The notes under the pieces: generated by a model
Told to the model about the DNA's origin: nothing
Seen by the model: only the letters and a program-made list of their open reading frames with translations
Database searches by the model: none
Part shown: one piece after another, positions 8,666-17,111 of the stretch
Position numbering within the stretch: the stretch's first letter is position 1
Layout: each line of letters starts with the position of its first letter
Origin: an uncultured Lachnospiraceae bacterium
GTDB lineage: Bacteria; Bacillota; Clostridia; Lachnospirales; Lachnospiraceae
Length of the DNA: 45,428 nucleotides
NCBI GenBank assembly: GCA_946405625.1
Contig: CAMJHQ010000028.1
Span: 1 to 45,428, forward strand
Reading direction: 5' to 3'
Made by a program: the position numbers and the translations under genes

Positions 8666-9024
8666 AAGATTGAGATCATATCCTCAGCTTCTTCCTTCGA
8701 AAGTCCCGATGCCTTCGCTTCCTTCACCCAATCCGCAAGTTTTTCCTCAAGCCCGAGAGTCTTCTTCTCCTTCATATACTGAAGATCCGGATTATCAACA
8801 TAGAATCCCTTTCCCTGAACGGAATATATCATTCCTTCTTTTTCGAGATCCTCATATGCTCTTTTTACCGTGATGACACTTATTTTAGAATCCGCTGCGA
8901 GTGCCCTTATAGATGGAAGGAGTTCTCCTTCCTTAAGCTCTCCGGAAACTATCATATCCTTTATCTGTCTCTCTATCTGTTCATAAATAGGCAGGGCACT
9001 CTTCGTTTGTAATACTATATTCAT
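8656..9024 (-). CDS. YtrA-type GntR family transcriptional regulator
   Basis: A 122-residue short GntR regulator. Residues about 10-75 form the winged helix (LPIYEQIERQIKDMIVSGEL, then ALAADSKISVITVKRAYEDL, then EGMIYSVQGKGFYV), and only a short helical tail follows, which is the hallmark of the YtrA subfamily. Such regulators repress their own ABC transporter operon and release it on cell-envelope stress in Bacillus. The start ATG overlaps the preceding stop (ATGA) and has AGGAGGG seven bases upstream. It most likely acts at the operon promoter at 10713-10741; that operator assignment is an inference. Confidence 0.92.
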   Translation of the reverse strand: MNIVLQTKSALPIYEQIERQIKDMIVSGELKEGELLPSIRALAADSKISVITVKRAYEDLEKEGMIYSVQGKGFYVDNPDLQYMKEKKTLGLEEKLADWVKEAKASGLSKEEAEDMISILWE

Positions 9025-9728
9025 GCGTTCCCTCCTTTAGCTTTAATGTTAACAAGCTGCGGCTTGAAATCCATAATCTTCCATTTCTTATATATGCTGA
9101 TATTGTATATGATCAAAAACAGTGCGGCAGTAAGCATAACCACTATATGAGGCCATTCATATCCCATAAAGAAAAGCGCCGTCACTGAATTTCTCATAGA
9201 AGAAACAGCATAAACCCAGAAAATGATCGTAGGTATCAGCGAAAAAATATATTTAAAAATCGGTTGTTTAAAAGTGAACTTGTCCTCTTTGCAGTTTTCA
9301 ATCATTAATTCAAGCATTGTGCTATATATCATAACCATCTGAAGAATAAAAAATGAAAAATACATATATGGTCTCGACAGAATATGTTCTCTTATTTCAC
9401 TATATTTCGGAAAAGTCATGGTATATATCGCACCGGCTATACCGAATATCAGATATCTCATCCAGACCATATTCACCTTTACCATTCTCTTTTTCTTCAG
9501 ATCTTCATCCGAAAGCGGCAATATTTTTTCCACTTCTGTATTGTGAGCGAATCCCATTGAAAAGCTTGCACCCATTATCATAAAAAAGCATTGAACGTTA
9601 AAGCTTATCAATATCAAAGCCGCAAATACGATTCTCAGTACCCAGAAAACCGGCCAGCTTTTAAAGTTTATTTTCTCATTTCTGAAATAATCCTTTATAT
9701 AATCTATTCTTTCTTTTGAACTCATCAC
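9021..9728 (-). CDS. Predicted multi-pass membrane protein of the GntR/ABC operon
   Basis: A 235-residue protein with about six transmembrane segments and a charged loop around residues 65-85 (PLSDEDLKKKRM). I do not recognise a specific family. The position between an ABC ATPase and the GntR regulator, with overlapping stop and start codons on both sides, marks it as the permease partner of the upstream ATPase. The start could be the GTG at 9728, nine bases after GGAGAG, or the ATG at 9725 one codon later; both produce essentially the same protein. Confidence 0.75.
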   Translation of the reverse strand: MMSSKERIDYIKDYFRNEKINFKSWPVFWVLRIVFAALILISFNVQCFFMIMGASFSMGFAHNTEVEKILPLSDEDLKKKRMVKVNMVWMRYLIFGIAGAIYTMTFPKYSEIREHILSRPYMYFSFFILQMVMIYSTMLELMIENCKEDKFTFKQPIFKYIFSLIPTIIFWVYAVSSMRNSVTALFFMGYEWPHIVVMLTAALFLIIYNISIYKKWKIMDFKPQLVNIKAKGGNA

Positions 9729-10624
9729 TGCAGTTCACTCTCCTTTTCAACAAAGTACATTATCTCCTGAATATCCGGGAATCTCAGTTCGCCGTACATT
9801 TTCTCAGGAAGTTTCCCTTCGAAGCTTCCGTCTTCGGAATACAGCATATATTCACTGTGATAATCGCCGACCTTCGATCCTACCACCATGTCCGATGGTA
9901 TCTCAGCCGACGCACTCTTATCTACCGATATAATCCTGTATCGGTCTTTCAGTTCATCTATCCCGCCAAAGTATCTTACATAGCCTTCATTCTCACTTCT
10001 CCCGATCCAGAGTATCTTATCTACAAGATGCTCCAGCTCGGTTACAAGATGACTGGATATTATTACTGAGCTGTCCTCCGTCTGTGCAAAGCCTCTAAGC
10101 TTATCATAAAAATCATCTCTGAACTCAACATCCAGGTTTCCGGCCGGCTCATCCATCACATAGAGCTTTGCTTTATAGCTCTCCGCAAAAGCAAGCTGTA
10201 CTCTGATCATCTGTCCCTTTGATAGCTCACTCATCGACTTCTTGACCGGTATGTCATATTCCTTCAGAAGGTCTCTGAATTTTCTTTTGTCGAAGCCTTC
10301 ATAGTAAAATCCGTATCTTTCACCGATTTCCCATGGACGCATGTTCATGGAAAATGGCGTATCCTGAAGAATATACGAGAGCCTTTCCTTATATTCCCGC
10401 ATATTACTCATATGCTCCTTGCCATCCAGAAAGATTTCGCCTCCATCTTCTTCATTCACATCGTTTCTATAGCTTCCCAGTATAGTTCTGATGAGAGTCG
10501 TCTTTCCGGCTCCGTTGATTCCGATAACCCCCAGTATCTCACCGGGTTCAAGCGTGAAGCTTATATCATTCAGTTTATATTTATCCAATTTCTTGGTCAG
10601 ATGACTACAGCTAAAAAATGACAT
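9725..10624 (-). CDS. ABC transporter ATP-binding protein, first gene of the operon
   Basis: A 299-residue ATPase. Walker A is GINGAGKTT, the signature is LSKGQMIRV, Walker B is LYVMDEPAGNLD and the switch His is in SSHLVTELE; a C-terminal extension of about 80 residues follows the ATPase core. The frame is open to 10675, but the ATG at 10624 has GGAGG close upstream and gives a normal N-terminus. It is the first gene of a five-gene unit (ATPase, membrane protein, GntR, ATPase, membrane protein), that is, two ATPase/permease pairs around one regulator. Confidence 0.9.
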   Translation of the reverse strand: MSFFSCSHLTKKLDKYKLNDISFTLEPGEILGVIGINGAGKTTLIRTILGSYRNDVNEEDGGEIFLDGKEHMSNMREYKERLSYILQDTPFSMNMRPWEIGERYGFYYEGFDKRKFRDLLKEYDIPVKKSMSELSKGQMIRVQLAFAESYKAKLYVMDEPAGNLDVEFRDDFYDKLRGFAQTEDSSVIISSHLVTELEHLVDKILWIGRSENEGYVRYFGGIDELKDRYRIISVDKSASAEIPSDMVVGSKVGDYHSEYMLYSEDGSFEGKLPEKMYGELRFPDIQEIMYFVEKESELQ

Positions 10625-10712
10625 GATCAACCTCCGTATTTCACCAAAAGCGCATATTCTATGGTGAACTTCCAATGCACAGCTTAAGGCTGTTTTCGTT
10701 TTTGATATACAC

Positions 10713-10741
10713 AGTATATACAGTTATGCACAGTATGTCAA
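10713..10741 (-). promoter_or_regulatory. Sigma-A promoter and likely GntR operator of the ABC operon
   Basis: TTGACA (10736-10741), a 17-base spacer and TATACT (10713-10718) on the minus strand form a near-consensus promoter about 80 bases before the first gene. The spacer and the sequence just downstream contain three ACTGT motifs at about helical-turn spacing (10 and 9 bases) and a GTATATAC dyad, a good candidate for repressor binding. Confidence 0.75.
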
Positions 10742-10907
10742 TAACTTTTTTTCAGAATCACTTCAGCAATATACCTTTTTCCCAAATTACTTCAGCAATG
10801 AAAAAATCCTTATGTCACATATATGTAAAGCAGGAATTCGTATTCCGCTTCGCTGCATACTCATGAGCACATGCTGCTTCGAAGCGTGCCAGAAGGGTGA
10901 CTATAGT

Positions 10908-10937
10908 TTGCCAGTGAAGTTGCATTTGGAGTATAAT
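10908..10937 (+). promoter_or_regulatory. Putative promoter of the GH13 gene
   Basis: TTGCCA (10908-10913), an 18-base spacer and TATAAT (10932-10937), about 60 bases before the ATG. Just upstream, CGCTTCG and CGAAGCG (10846-10886) form the base of an inverted repeat with inner GCAT / ATGC pairing. Confidence 0.6.
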
Positions 10938-10999
10938 ATGTCATGAGTGCCATAGGCACGAACAGATTTACAATACTAAATCAGACGGAGGTTTTTCTT

Positions 11000-12310
11000 A
11001 TGTGGTTTGAAGAATCGGTTTTTTATCAGATATTTCCACTCGGATTTACGGGTGCACCATTCGAAAATGACGGTCAACTTACATCGAGGATTCTCAAAGT
11101 TATCGATTGGATACCTCATATAAAGAAACTCGGAGCAAATGCAATATATTTCTCTCCTGTTTTTGAATCGGATACTCATGGTTACAATACCCGTGATTAC
11201 GGTCTTATAGACAAACGTCTCGGAACCAATGAAGATTTTAAAAAGGTTGTGGACGCTCTGCATAAAGCCGGAATCAAAGTCGTACTTGACGGCGTATTCA
11301 ATCATGTAGGCCGCGGATTCTGGGCATTCCGCGATGTTCAGGAAAAACGCTGGGATTCTCCTTATAAGGATTGGTTCCACCTTTCTTTTGAAGGTAATTC
11401 ATCCTATAATGACGGATTCTGGTACGAAGGCTGGGAAGGCAATTACGATCTTGTAAAGCTGAATCTCAGGAATAATGATGTAGTGGAGCATATCTTTGAT
11501 AAGATACGTTACTGGGTGGATTATTTCGACATTGACGGTCTTCGCCTTGATGTTGCCTACTGCCTTGACAGAGATTTCATTCACAGACTCCGTGAACTCA
11601 GTAATCAGATAAAGCCCGAATTCGCTCTTATCGGAGAACTCCTCCACGGTGACTATGCAATGTTTGTCAATGACGGAATGCTTCACAGCTGCACAAATTA
11701 TGCATGCTATAAGGGGCTTTTCTCAAGTTTCAACAGCATGAATATGTTTGAAATAATTCATTCACTCATGCAGCAGTTCGGTCCTGAAGACTGGTGCCGT
11801 TATAAGAATATGCATCTTATGTCATTCGTTGATAACCACGACGTTACAAGAGTTGCCAGCATTCTTTCCAACAAGAATCATCTGCCTCTTATCTATACAC
11901 TCGCCTTCGGAATGCCGGGATTCCCATGTATTTACTATGGCAGTGAATGGGGTGTTGAAGGACATAAGCAAAACGGCGATTCCTCGCTGCGTCCATGCTT
12001 TGATAAGCCTGAATGGAATGAACTTACTGACCACATTTCAAAGCTGGCAGAAATCAAAAAAAGCAGCAAAGCCCTGAATTATGGTTCATTCAGATCTGTA
12101 CTGCTCACGAATCATCAATGTATATTTGAGCGTCGCTGCGAAGAAGAACGAATCATGATTGCAATCAATGCATCCGATCAGCCGTTCACTGCTCATTTTG
12201 ACGCAGGATGCGGAATGGCAGATGAGCTTATCACCGGTACAAAGCATGACTTCGGCGGAGGTTCAGAGCTCGCACCATATACATCATATGTCTGGAAGAT
12301 GGAGAGATAA
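11000..12310 (+). CDS. Intracellular GH13 alpha-glucosidase/cyclomaltodextrinase-like enzyme
   Basis: A 436-residue alpha-amylase family protein without a signal peptide, so it should act in the cytoplasm on imported malto-oligosaccharides. GH13 motifs: DGVFNHVG (region I), DGLRLDVAY with nucleophile Asp184 (region II), IGELLHG with acid/base Glu213 (region III) and FVDNHD with Asp281 (region IV). The protein begins almost directly with the TIM barrel (FYQIFPLGFTGAP) and so lacks the N-terminal domain of classical neopullulanases. A short C-terminal beta domain ends it. The frame is open to 10943, but CGGAGG eight bases before the ATG at 11000 fixes the start. Exact linkage specificity cannot be read from sequence. 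Confidence 0.9.
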   Translation: MWFEESVFYQIFPLGFTGAPFENDGQLTSRILKVIDWIPHIKKLGANAIYFSPVFESDTHGYNTRDYGLIDKRLGTNEDFKKVVDALHKAGIKVVLDGVFNHVGRGFWAFRDVQEKRWDSPYKDWFHLSFEGNSSYNDGFWYEGWEGNYDLVKLNLRNNDVVEHIFDKIRYWVDYFDIDGLRLDVAYCLDRDFIHRLRELSNQIKPEFALIGELLHGDYAMFVNDGMLHSCTNYACYKGLFSSFNSMNMFEIIHSLMQQFGPEDWCRYKNMHLMSFVDNHDVTRVASILSNKNHLPLIYTLAFGMPGFPCIYYGSEWGVEGHKQNGDSSLRPCFDKPEWNELTDHISKLAEIKKSSKALNYGSFRSVLLTNHQCIFERRCEEERIMIAINASDQPFTAHFDAGCGMADELITGTKHDFGGGSELAPYTSYVWKMER

Positions 12311-12334
12311 CTAACTAGTCAATAATATACAATA

Positions 12335-12536
12335 GAGAGATAATACAACACCCCGTGAAACTCAGAACCGTATTTTCGATGTTTCTAAATTCATTCACGG
12401 TATTTTTCTAAAAAAGCACCTAAACTCGCTTCGCTCAAACAGTAGGATGCTTTTTTGAAAAATATCCGTTCATTCATGTAAGAAACATTAACGAAAATAC
12501 TCAATTCCTTTCACCGGGGTGTTGTATTATCTCTCT
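12335..12536. repeat. 202-bp long inverted repeat between convergent genes
   Basis: The left arm begins GAGAGATAATACAACACCCC and is matched exactly by the right arm. Homology continues inward with small gaps for about 85 bases per arm (GTATTTTCG, ATGTTTCT and TATTTTTC blocks). The centre is AAAAAAGCA-CCTA paired with TAGG-ATGCTTTTTT, an A/T-flanked stem that should work as a bidirectional terminator, around a loop with ACTCGCTTCGCTC. It sits between the GH13 gene (plus) and the GH25 gene (minus). Confidence 0.85.
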
Positions 12537-12589
12537 GCAGATTCCATATATTCATAAATATATCAACCACTTCCATGCAATAAAAAAAT

Positions 12590-12632
12590 AAGTGCAGATG
12601 TCAGAGTTAATTACTCTCTAACAACTACACTT
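12590..12632 (-). terminator. Terminator of the GH25 gene
   Basis: A 17-base stem (AAGTGTAGTTGTTAGAG with AGTG-side partner, one mismatch plus G-U pairs) and an eight- to nine-base loop, followed on the minus strand by A and seven T. It lies 31 bases after the GH25 stop. Confidence 0.85.
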
Positions 12633-12662
12633 TTGTGTTGTCCTCTATATATGTCGCCCGAA

Positions 12663-13634
12663 CTATCTCATCCACACATCGAGGTCTACGTTGCCTTCGA
12701 TACCATCAACCAGACCATTCGGAGTATACTGATATGCCTCGGTATGATAAGGGAATTTTGTTGTATCATATGCTGCAAGCCAGAACTCATAATCTCCTAT
12801 ATCATCTATATTCATATAAAAGATAAACTGGTCTCTGCTGGCATATACCATCGGAGTATATCCCGCTTCTTTTATCGTCTCGCAGAAGCCAACGACTGCC
12901 GCCGTTCTGTCATCCTCGGATATATCATTTGCTCTCGCATCTTCGGCTTCAAAGATATATTCCGTATCTATTATGATCGGCTGAGTTATGTTGTAGCCCT
13001 TCAGCATTTCGAGAACAAATCTCGCCTCCTCTTCGCCTTCCTCACGATTGATTGCCTCCGAGAAGAAATAAACCGGAGTTTCTATCCCGACCGCCTGAGC
13101 TCCCTGCATATTTGCGTCGAAATTCTCATCCTTTACAAGCTTTCCGTTCGAATATCCTCTGAAGCCCGCTCTTACTACTGCAACTTCAACTCCTGCAGCT
13201 TTAACTTTCTCCCAATCGATATCATACTGATATTCGGACACATCGATCGCAACCTTTCCGGTAGGCTGTCCATCCTTGAATCTCTTCCAATAGAGGCCTC
13301 CTTCGGGACAATAGAAGTCTTCGGCCCAGTTAATATCATTTCTTTCTACATTTGCACTGATCTTTACAAGCAGAAAATCCGGATATTCTCCAAGAACTAT
13401 ATAAGCCATATTCAGATATTTCATATAGTTATCGAAAACCGCATCGGCTATTGTCTCATCAGCATCGAAATATATCTTTTCCGTCAAAGCTTCATTCCAC
13501 GGTTTATGAAGTGCCGTTTCTTTCTTCTTTCCTATAAGGTCCTTTACCAGTGCTGTCACAACCCCTGTTACAATTATTATAAATAGCGTCCATATGATGA
13601 ACAGTAATCTAATTCTGCTCTTTCTTGATTCCAT
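12663..13634 (-). CDS. Membrane-anchored GH25 muramidase (lysozyme)
   Basis: A 323-residue protein with an N-terminal transmembrane anchor (about residues 8-26), a spacer region, and a glycoside hydrolase family 25 domain from about residue 125 to the end. GH25 features: AIDVSEYQYDIDW at the first strand, VAVVRAGFRGY, PVYFFSEA, the acidic PIIIDTEY motif with the expected DxE, and FWLAAYD. These enzymes cleave the MurNAc-GlcNAc bond of peptidoglycan, here on the outer face of the membrane. Its start lies 26 bases inside the end of the permease/CPBP gene, so the two are translationally linked. It is followed by a strong terminator. Confidence 0.9.
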   Translation of the reverse strand: MESRKSRIRLLFIIWTLFIIIVTGVVTALVKDLIGKKKETALHKPWNEALTEKIYFDADETIADAVFDNYMKYLNMAYIVLGEYPDFLLVKISANVERNDINWAEDFYCPEGGLYWKRFKDGQPTGKVAIDVSEYQYDIDWEKVKAAGVEVAVVRAGFRGYSNGKLVKDENFDANMQGAQAVGIETPVYFFSEAINREEGEEEARFVLEMLKGYNITQPIIIDTEYIFEAEDARANDISEDDRTAAVVGFCETIKEAGYTPMVYASRDQFIFYMNIDDIGDYEFWLAAYDTTKFPYHTEAYQYTPNGLVDGIEGNVDLDVWMR

Positions 13635-15723
13635 TACCTTTAATTTCCTTATTCTTGATCACGAGTATTGTAATTCCGACAGATATAAGCATTACACCGA
13701 CAAAAAACATAATGCAGATTTCCATTATGCCCGGTGTCTCATCAGATAAGATCGGGAATGCCTTGTTAAAGGTATCCGGAAAAAACATCTGAAATACACT
13801 TATTGCATTGTTCAGGAAATGCATGAGCATTCCCGGGAATATACTTTTTGAATAATGTGCTGTAATCGCAAGCATCGCTCCGAGAAAAGCTGTCGTAAAA
13901 AATCTCACTATGCTGAGATGATATACACCGAATACAACTGATACGAGAATTATCGTTGCAACGGTCTTATATCTTGATTTAAATGCTGACATGATAAATC
14001 CTCTGAACAGCAGCTCCTCGCAGATTGCAGGTGCAAGCGCAACCACAGTCAAAACAAATGGGAAGCCGTGTCCCTCCAGCAACATATCTACTCCGCCGCC
14101 GGCAGATGACGCATCTCCCGGAAACAGCTTTGACGTAAGCATCGTCAAAAGTACACCGAGAAGAAGTGCGCCGAATATCAGCACTACTCCTGCAATAAAA
14201 TTAACTATCGAAGTTTTTCTGAGTTTATATGTTTTCCTCAAACTCCGCTTGGTATACAAAACAACCGCAAGCGGAATCATTAAGATCATAAGCTGTGTGC
14301 CAAGCACTCCTCCAAGCCCGAACTTAAGCTGAAGAAGAGAACCGAAATACAGAACTGCGATAAGCACAACACATATGATAAACCATGCATCGCCTGTTGT
14401 CGGAACTCCGCCCTTTTTCATGTTACTTCTCTTCTCGAAAAGCTGAATTCCGGAACGTCCCTCATCAAAGAGGACTCCTTCGCTGTCATAAATCTTGCTC
14501 AGGAAAAGAATTGCAAGCGCTGCATATATTACATTACTTATAAGCACTATTGCAATAATTCCGATATCATATTTAAAACTGAGTATGTTCTTGATCAAAA
14601 GACATATGTTTGCCACCGGAACAAGTGCCATATTTCTGTCCAAATCGATATTCGGGATAAATGCTATATATCCCGTCAGCATAACTACAAGCGTAAGCGG
14701 TGTAATATAATTATTTGCTTCCTTATATGACTTTGCAAATGCGGTGATGCACATGGTTATCGCGCTTATAAAAAGCGAAAAGACAAGTACCGCAAGTATA
14801 GTAACCACGATTGCAGGAATAAAACTTCCAAGGTTAATACTATCCGTACTTACACCCATTCCGCCGATAAGTTTTACCATGTAATATCCGATAAGTCCCA
14901 TCGAAACAAGATTCAGAAGGGCCGAAAAAATGCCTATTGCCGCAACCGTAACGAACTTACTGAAAATTATCTCTCTATTGGTAACCGGAAGTGTAAGAAG
15001 CGTCTCAAGAGTTCCTCTTTCCTTCTCGCCCGCAGTCGTATCTATAGCAGGATACATAGTTCCCATAAGCAGGCTTATGATAAGTATCATCGGAAGAACC
15101 ATACCGAGAAGATTACCCGTAGTCTGCTCTTTGCTGGCAATATCCATATTGTCGATAACTATCGGATTAAGAACAACCTCCGCCCTTAATCCCATATCAT
15201 TTATGATACGTTCCGACTCTGCCCGGTTCATTTTCTTGATTATGCTCTGAAGTATATCTGCAGCATAAGAAGAATTTGTTATCGAAGAAACATATACTAT
15301 CTGGTACTCCGTTCTTCCATCAATGTCAGTTGATGTGATTCGGACATATGCATCTATCTCTTCCTTCTGAAGTGCCTCACATGCCTTTTCATAATTCCAG
15401 GTCTCGCCGGTCCGGACCACCTTCAGCTTATCCATGACCGCTTCAGGCTCTTTCTGATCCTCACTCTGCTTCGGATTATTATGCTCATCAACAGCGGCTA
15501 TAATCTCATCATAGCCCTCAACGCCTTCTATATGTTCAACAACTATATGATATTCATTCTGCTCCATTCCGCTCTGAATTGCAGTCATAACCGCCATTGT
15601 TCCGAAGAAAATAAGCGGATACAGGATAAGCGGAACAAGTATCATCATTGCGACAGCCTTCTTATCCCTGAGGACATCCAGAAATTCCTTCTTGATAAGG
15701 GCTTTTACCAATTTAGCTCTCAT
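13609..15723 (-). CDS. ABC-2 permease fused to a CPBP intramembrane protease
   Basis: A 704-residue fusion. The N-terminal half is a NatB-type ABC-2 permease: cytoplasmic start, first transmembrane helix at about 25-45, a large extracytoplasmic domain to about residue 205, then five or six helices (VLPMILIISLLMGTMYP; AGEKERGTLETLLTLPV is the conserved cytoplasmic motif). The C-terminal third is a CPBP (Abi) membrane metalloprotease with EELLFRGF, a His in FGVYHLS and HFLNNA, the full EExxxR / FxxxH / HxxxN set. This fusion is recognised in clostridia. NatA partner ATPase is encoded just upstream with an 11-base overlap. Role in the cell (sodium or peptide export, bacteriocin or envelope defence) is not settled by the sequence. 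Confidence 0.9.
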   Translation of the reverse strand: MRAKLVKALIKKEFLDVLRDKKAVAMMILVPLILYPLIFFGTMAVMTAIQSGMEQNEYHIVVEHIEGVEGYDEIIAAVDEHNNPKQSEDQKEPEAVMDKLKVVRTGETWNYEKACEALQKEEIDAYVRITSTDIDGRTEYQIVYVSSITNSSYAADILQSIIKKMNRAESERIINDMGLRAEVVLNPIVIDNMDIASKEQTTGNLLGMVLPMILIISLLMGTMYPAIDTTAGEKERGTLETLLTLPVTNREIIFSKFVTVAAIGIFSALLNLVSMGLIGYYMVKLIGGMGVSTDSINLGSFIPAIVVTILAVLVFSLFISAITMCITAFAKSYKEANNYITPLTLVVMLTGYIAFIPNIDLDRNMALVPVANICLLIKNILSFKYDIGIIAIVLISNVIYAALAILFLSKIYDSEGVLFDEGRSGIQLFEKRSNMKKGGVPTTGDAWFIICVVLIAVLYFGSLLQLKFGLGGVLGTQLMILMIPLAVVLYTKRSLRKTYKLRKTSIVNFIAGVVLIFGALLLGVLLTMLTSKLFPGDASSAGGGVDMLLEGHGFPFVLTVVALAPAICEELLFRGFIMSAFKSRYKTVATIILVSVVFGVYHLSIVRFFTTAFLGAMLAITAHYSKSIFPGMLMHFLNNAISVFQMFFPDTFNKAFPILSDETPGIMEICIMFFVGVMLISVGITILVIKNKEIKGNGIKKEQN

Positions 15724-16537
15724 TGCTTATGCCCTCCCTCTCTATGATCTTGTAGAAGGTTTCCCTCATATCGGATGACTCCGTCATCGCCTTTAACTCA
15801 GCAGGACTGTTGTTACATATCGTCTTTCCCTTGTTCAGCATGATGATCCTGTCACACAGATATTCTGCCTCTTCCATATAATGAGTAGAATATATTACAG
15901 TCTTCCCTCTTTCTTTCTCTTTCTTCATGAACTCGATTATCGCTTTACTGCTTATAATATCAAGTCCCAGAGTCGGTTCATCGAAAATGTATATTTCCGG
16001 ATCATGAATCAATGTTCTTGCAATCGATGCCCTCTGTGTCTGACCTGTAGAAAGTCTTTCTATCCTGTTATCCACAAAGCCTTCCATATCAAGGACTTCA
16101 ACTATCCTGTCTATCCTTTTCTTTATTACATTTTCACTAAGTCCATACACTGTCCCAAAAATGTTCAGAAGTTCTCTTACAGACATTCTTCCGTATAGCT
16201 TGGTATTACCAGAGAGATAACCGATACTCTTCTTTACGTCCATTTCTTCATTCTTGCGTCCGAATACTTCGGTTGTACCTTCAAAGCCGGTCATACCTTC
16301 AATTTTACCATCAGGCCCAAATTCCGAGATTACTCTTACCGTACCCGATGTCGGTTTCATAAGACCCGAAAGCATACGAAGAAGCGTGGTCTTACCCGCG
16401 CCGTTAGGTCCGAGAATACCGAGTATCTCACCCCTGTCAGCGGAAAGAGAGATCCCGTCCACTGCATTAAATTCGGTCTTCTTTCCCTTTGCTTCGGTTT
16501 TATAGAAGCTTTTTACAAGATTTTTGGCGATCAGCAT
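15713..16537 (-). CDS. NatA-like ABC transporter ATP-binding protein
   Basis: A 274-residue ATPase with Walker A GPNGAGKTT, signature LSTGQTQRA, Walker B IYIFDEPTLGLD and STHYMEEAE. An insertion of about 30 residues after the first subdomain (GPDGKIEGMTGFEGTTEVFG) is unusual for the family. The frame is open to 16591, but the promoter -10 lies at 16590-16595, which rules out the longest form. AAAGGA seven bases before the ATG at 16537 supports MLIAKNLVKSF as the start; an ATG at 16564 is the alternative. It pairs with the permease/CPBP fusion that overlaps its end, and the GH25 gene completes the operon. Confidence 0.9.
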   Translation of the reverse strand: MLIAKNLVKSFYKTEAKGKKTEFNAVDGISLSADRGEILGILGPNGAGKTTLLRMLSGLMKPTSGTVRVISEFGPDGKIEGMTGFEGTTEVFGRKNEEMDVKKSIGYLSGNTKLYGRMSVRELLNIFGTVYGLSENVIKKRIDRIVEVLDMEGFVDNRIERLSTGQTQRASIARTLIHDPEIYIFDEPTLGLDIISSKAIIEFMKKEKERGKTVIYSTHYMEEAEYLCDRIIMLNKGKTICNNSPAELKAMTESSDMRETFYKIIEREGISNES

Positions 16538-16589
16538 ATCTTTTTTCCTTTCGATTTCGGACATTTCGTTTACACATACCGCCCGAATC

Positions 16590-16618
16590 ATTATATCCTA
16601 TAGATTTGCATTAAACAA
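16590..16618 (-). promoter_or_regulatory. Putative promoter of the NatA/CPBP/GH25 operon
   Basis: TTGTTT (16613-16618), a 17-base spacer and TATAAT (16590-16595) on the minus strand, about 50 bases before the ATPase start. Confidence 0.6.
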
Positions 16619-16696
16619 TGTATTGAATTTATTAAGATAGTTTTTAGTATTTCTCAAAATGCTTCAGGAATAATATTATAATGTCATTATAACATG

Positions 16697-16855
16697 AAAA
16701 AACCGTTCGGATTACCTTCCCTTGAAATCCGAACGGTTTTTACCTTCACTCTATACATATATGTATCAAAATACCCCCCACAAGCATTTTAAATGTTCAT
16801 CGTATTTTGTCTGAATTTATACCAAAATACCGTACAGTATCTTATCCCGACACCG
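16697..16855 (-). ncRNA. Candidate small RNA of about 155 nt
   Basis: On the minus strand an extended -10 element (TG-T-TATAAT, 16861-16866) is followed after about 155 bases by a perfect 16-bp terminator (16698-16741) ending in a T run. The interval has no start codon with an open frame of useful length. It contains TACTGTACGGTA and CATATATGTAT dyads. Because a separate terminator (16968-16997) already ends the upstream ligase operon, this second terminator needs its own transcript to make sense. The 16600-17110 gap holds only this unit, the two hairpins and the NatA promoter. Confidence 0.4.
16698..16741. terminator. Strong bidirectional terminator hairpin
   Basis: AAAAACCGTTCGGATT pairs perfectly with AATCCGAACGGTTTTT over 16 bp around a 12-base loop. 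T runs are present in both orientations. Confidence 0.9.
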
Positions 16856-16963
16856 TCCTAATTATAACAAATCCACATATAAAAATGTATATTTTTAGTA
16901 TTTATAAACAAAGTTTGTGAACTATTTACAACAGAATTAGAATTGTCTTAATCCGACGAAATC

Positions 16964-16997
16964 AAAAAAGGCATGCATATAAAGGAATGCATGCCTT
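16964..16997 (-). terminator. Terminator of the ior/ligase operon
   Basis: An 11-bp perfect stem (AAGGCATGCAT / ATGCATGCCTT) with an eight-base loop is followed on the minus strand by six T. It lies about 115 bases after the ligase stop. Confidence 0.85.
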
Positions 16998-17111
16998 GGA
17001 AACTCAAATTATCCGCTCGGTTTTTTGTAACATTTAACCAACGATTATTAGGGCATTTTAGAGCCATGGTAGCGGAAACCGAAATAATATCAAACTGCTG
17101 TTAAGCACCTG

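Noticed and set aside
10846-10886. Terminator between the ABC operon and the GH13 gene
   Set aside because: The CGCTTCG / CGAAGCG repeat has no T run on either strand and lies between two divergent promoters, so there is nothing to terminate.
12633-13586. 317-codon plus-strand ORF
   Set aside because: It is antisense to the GH25 gene, which has clear family motifs; the plus-strand product is Ile/Tyr/Cys-rich with no recognisable domain.
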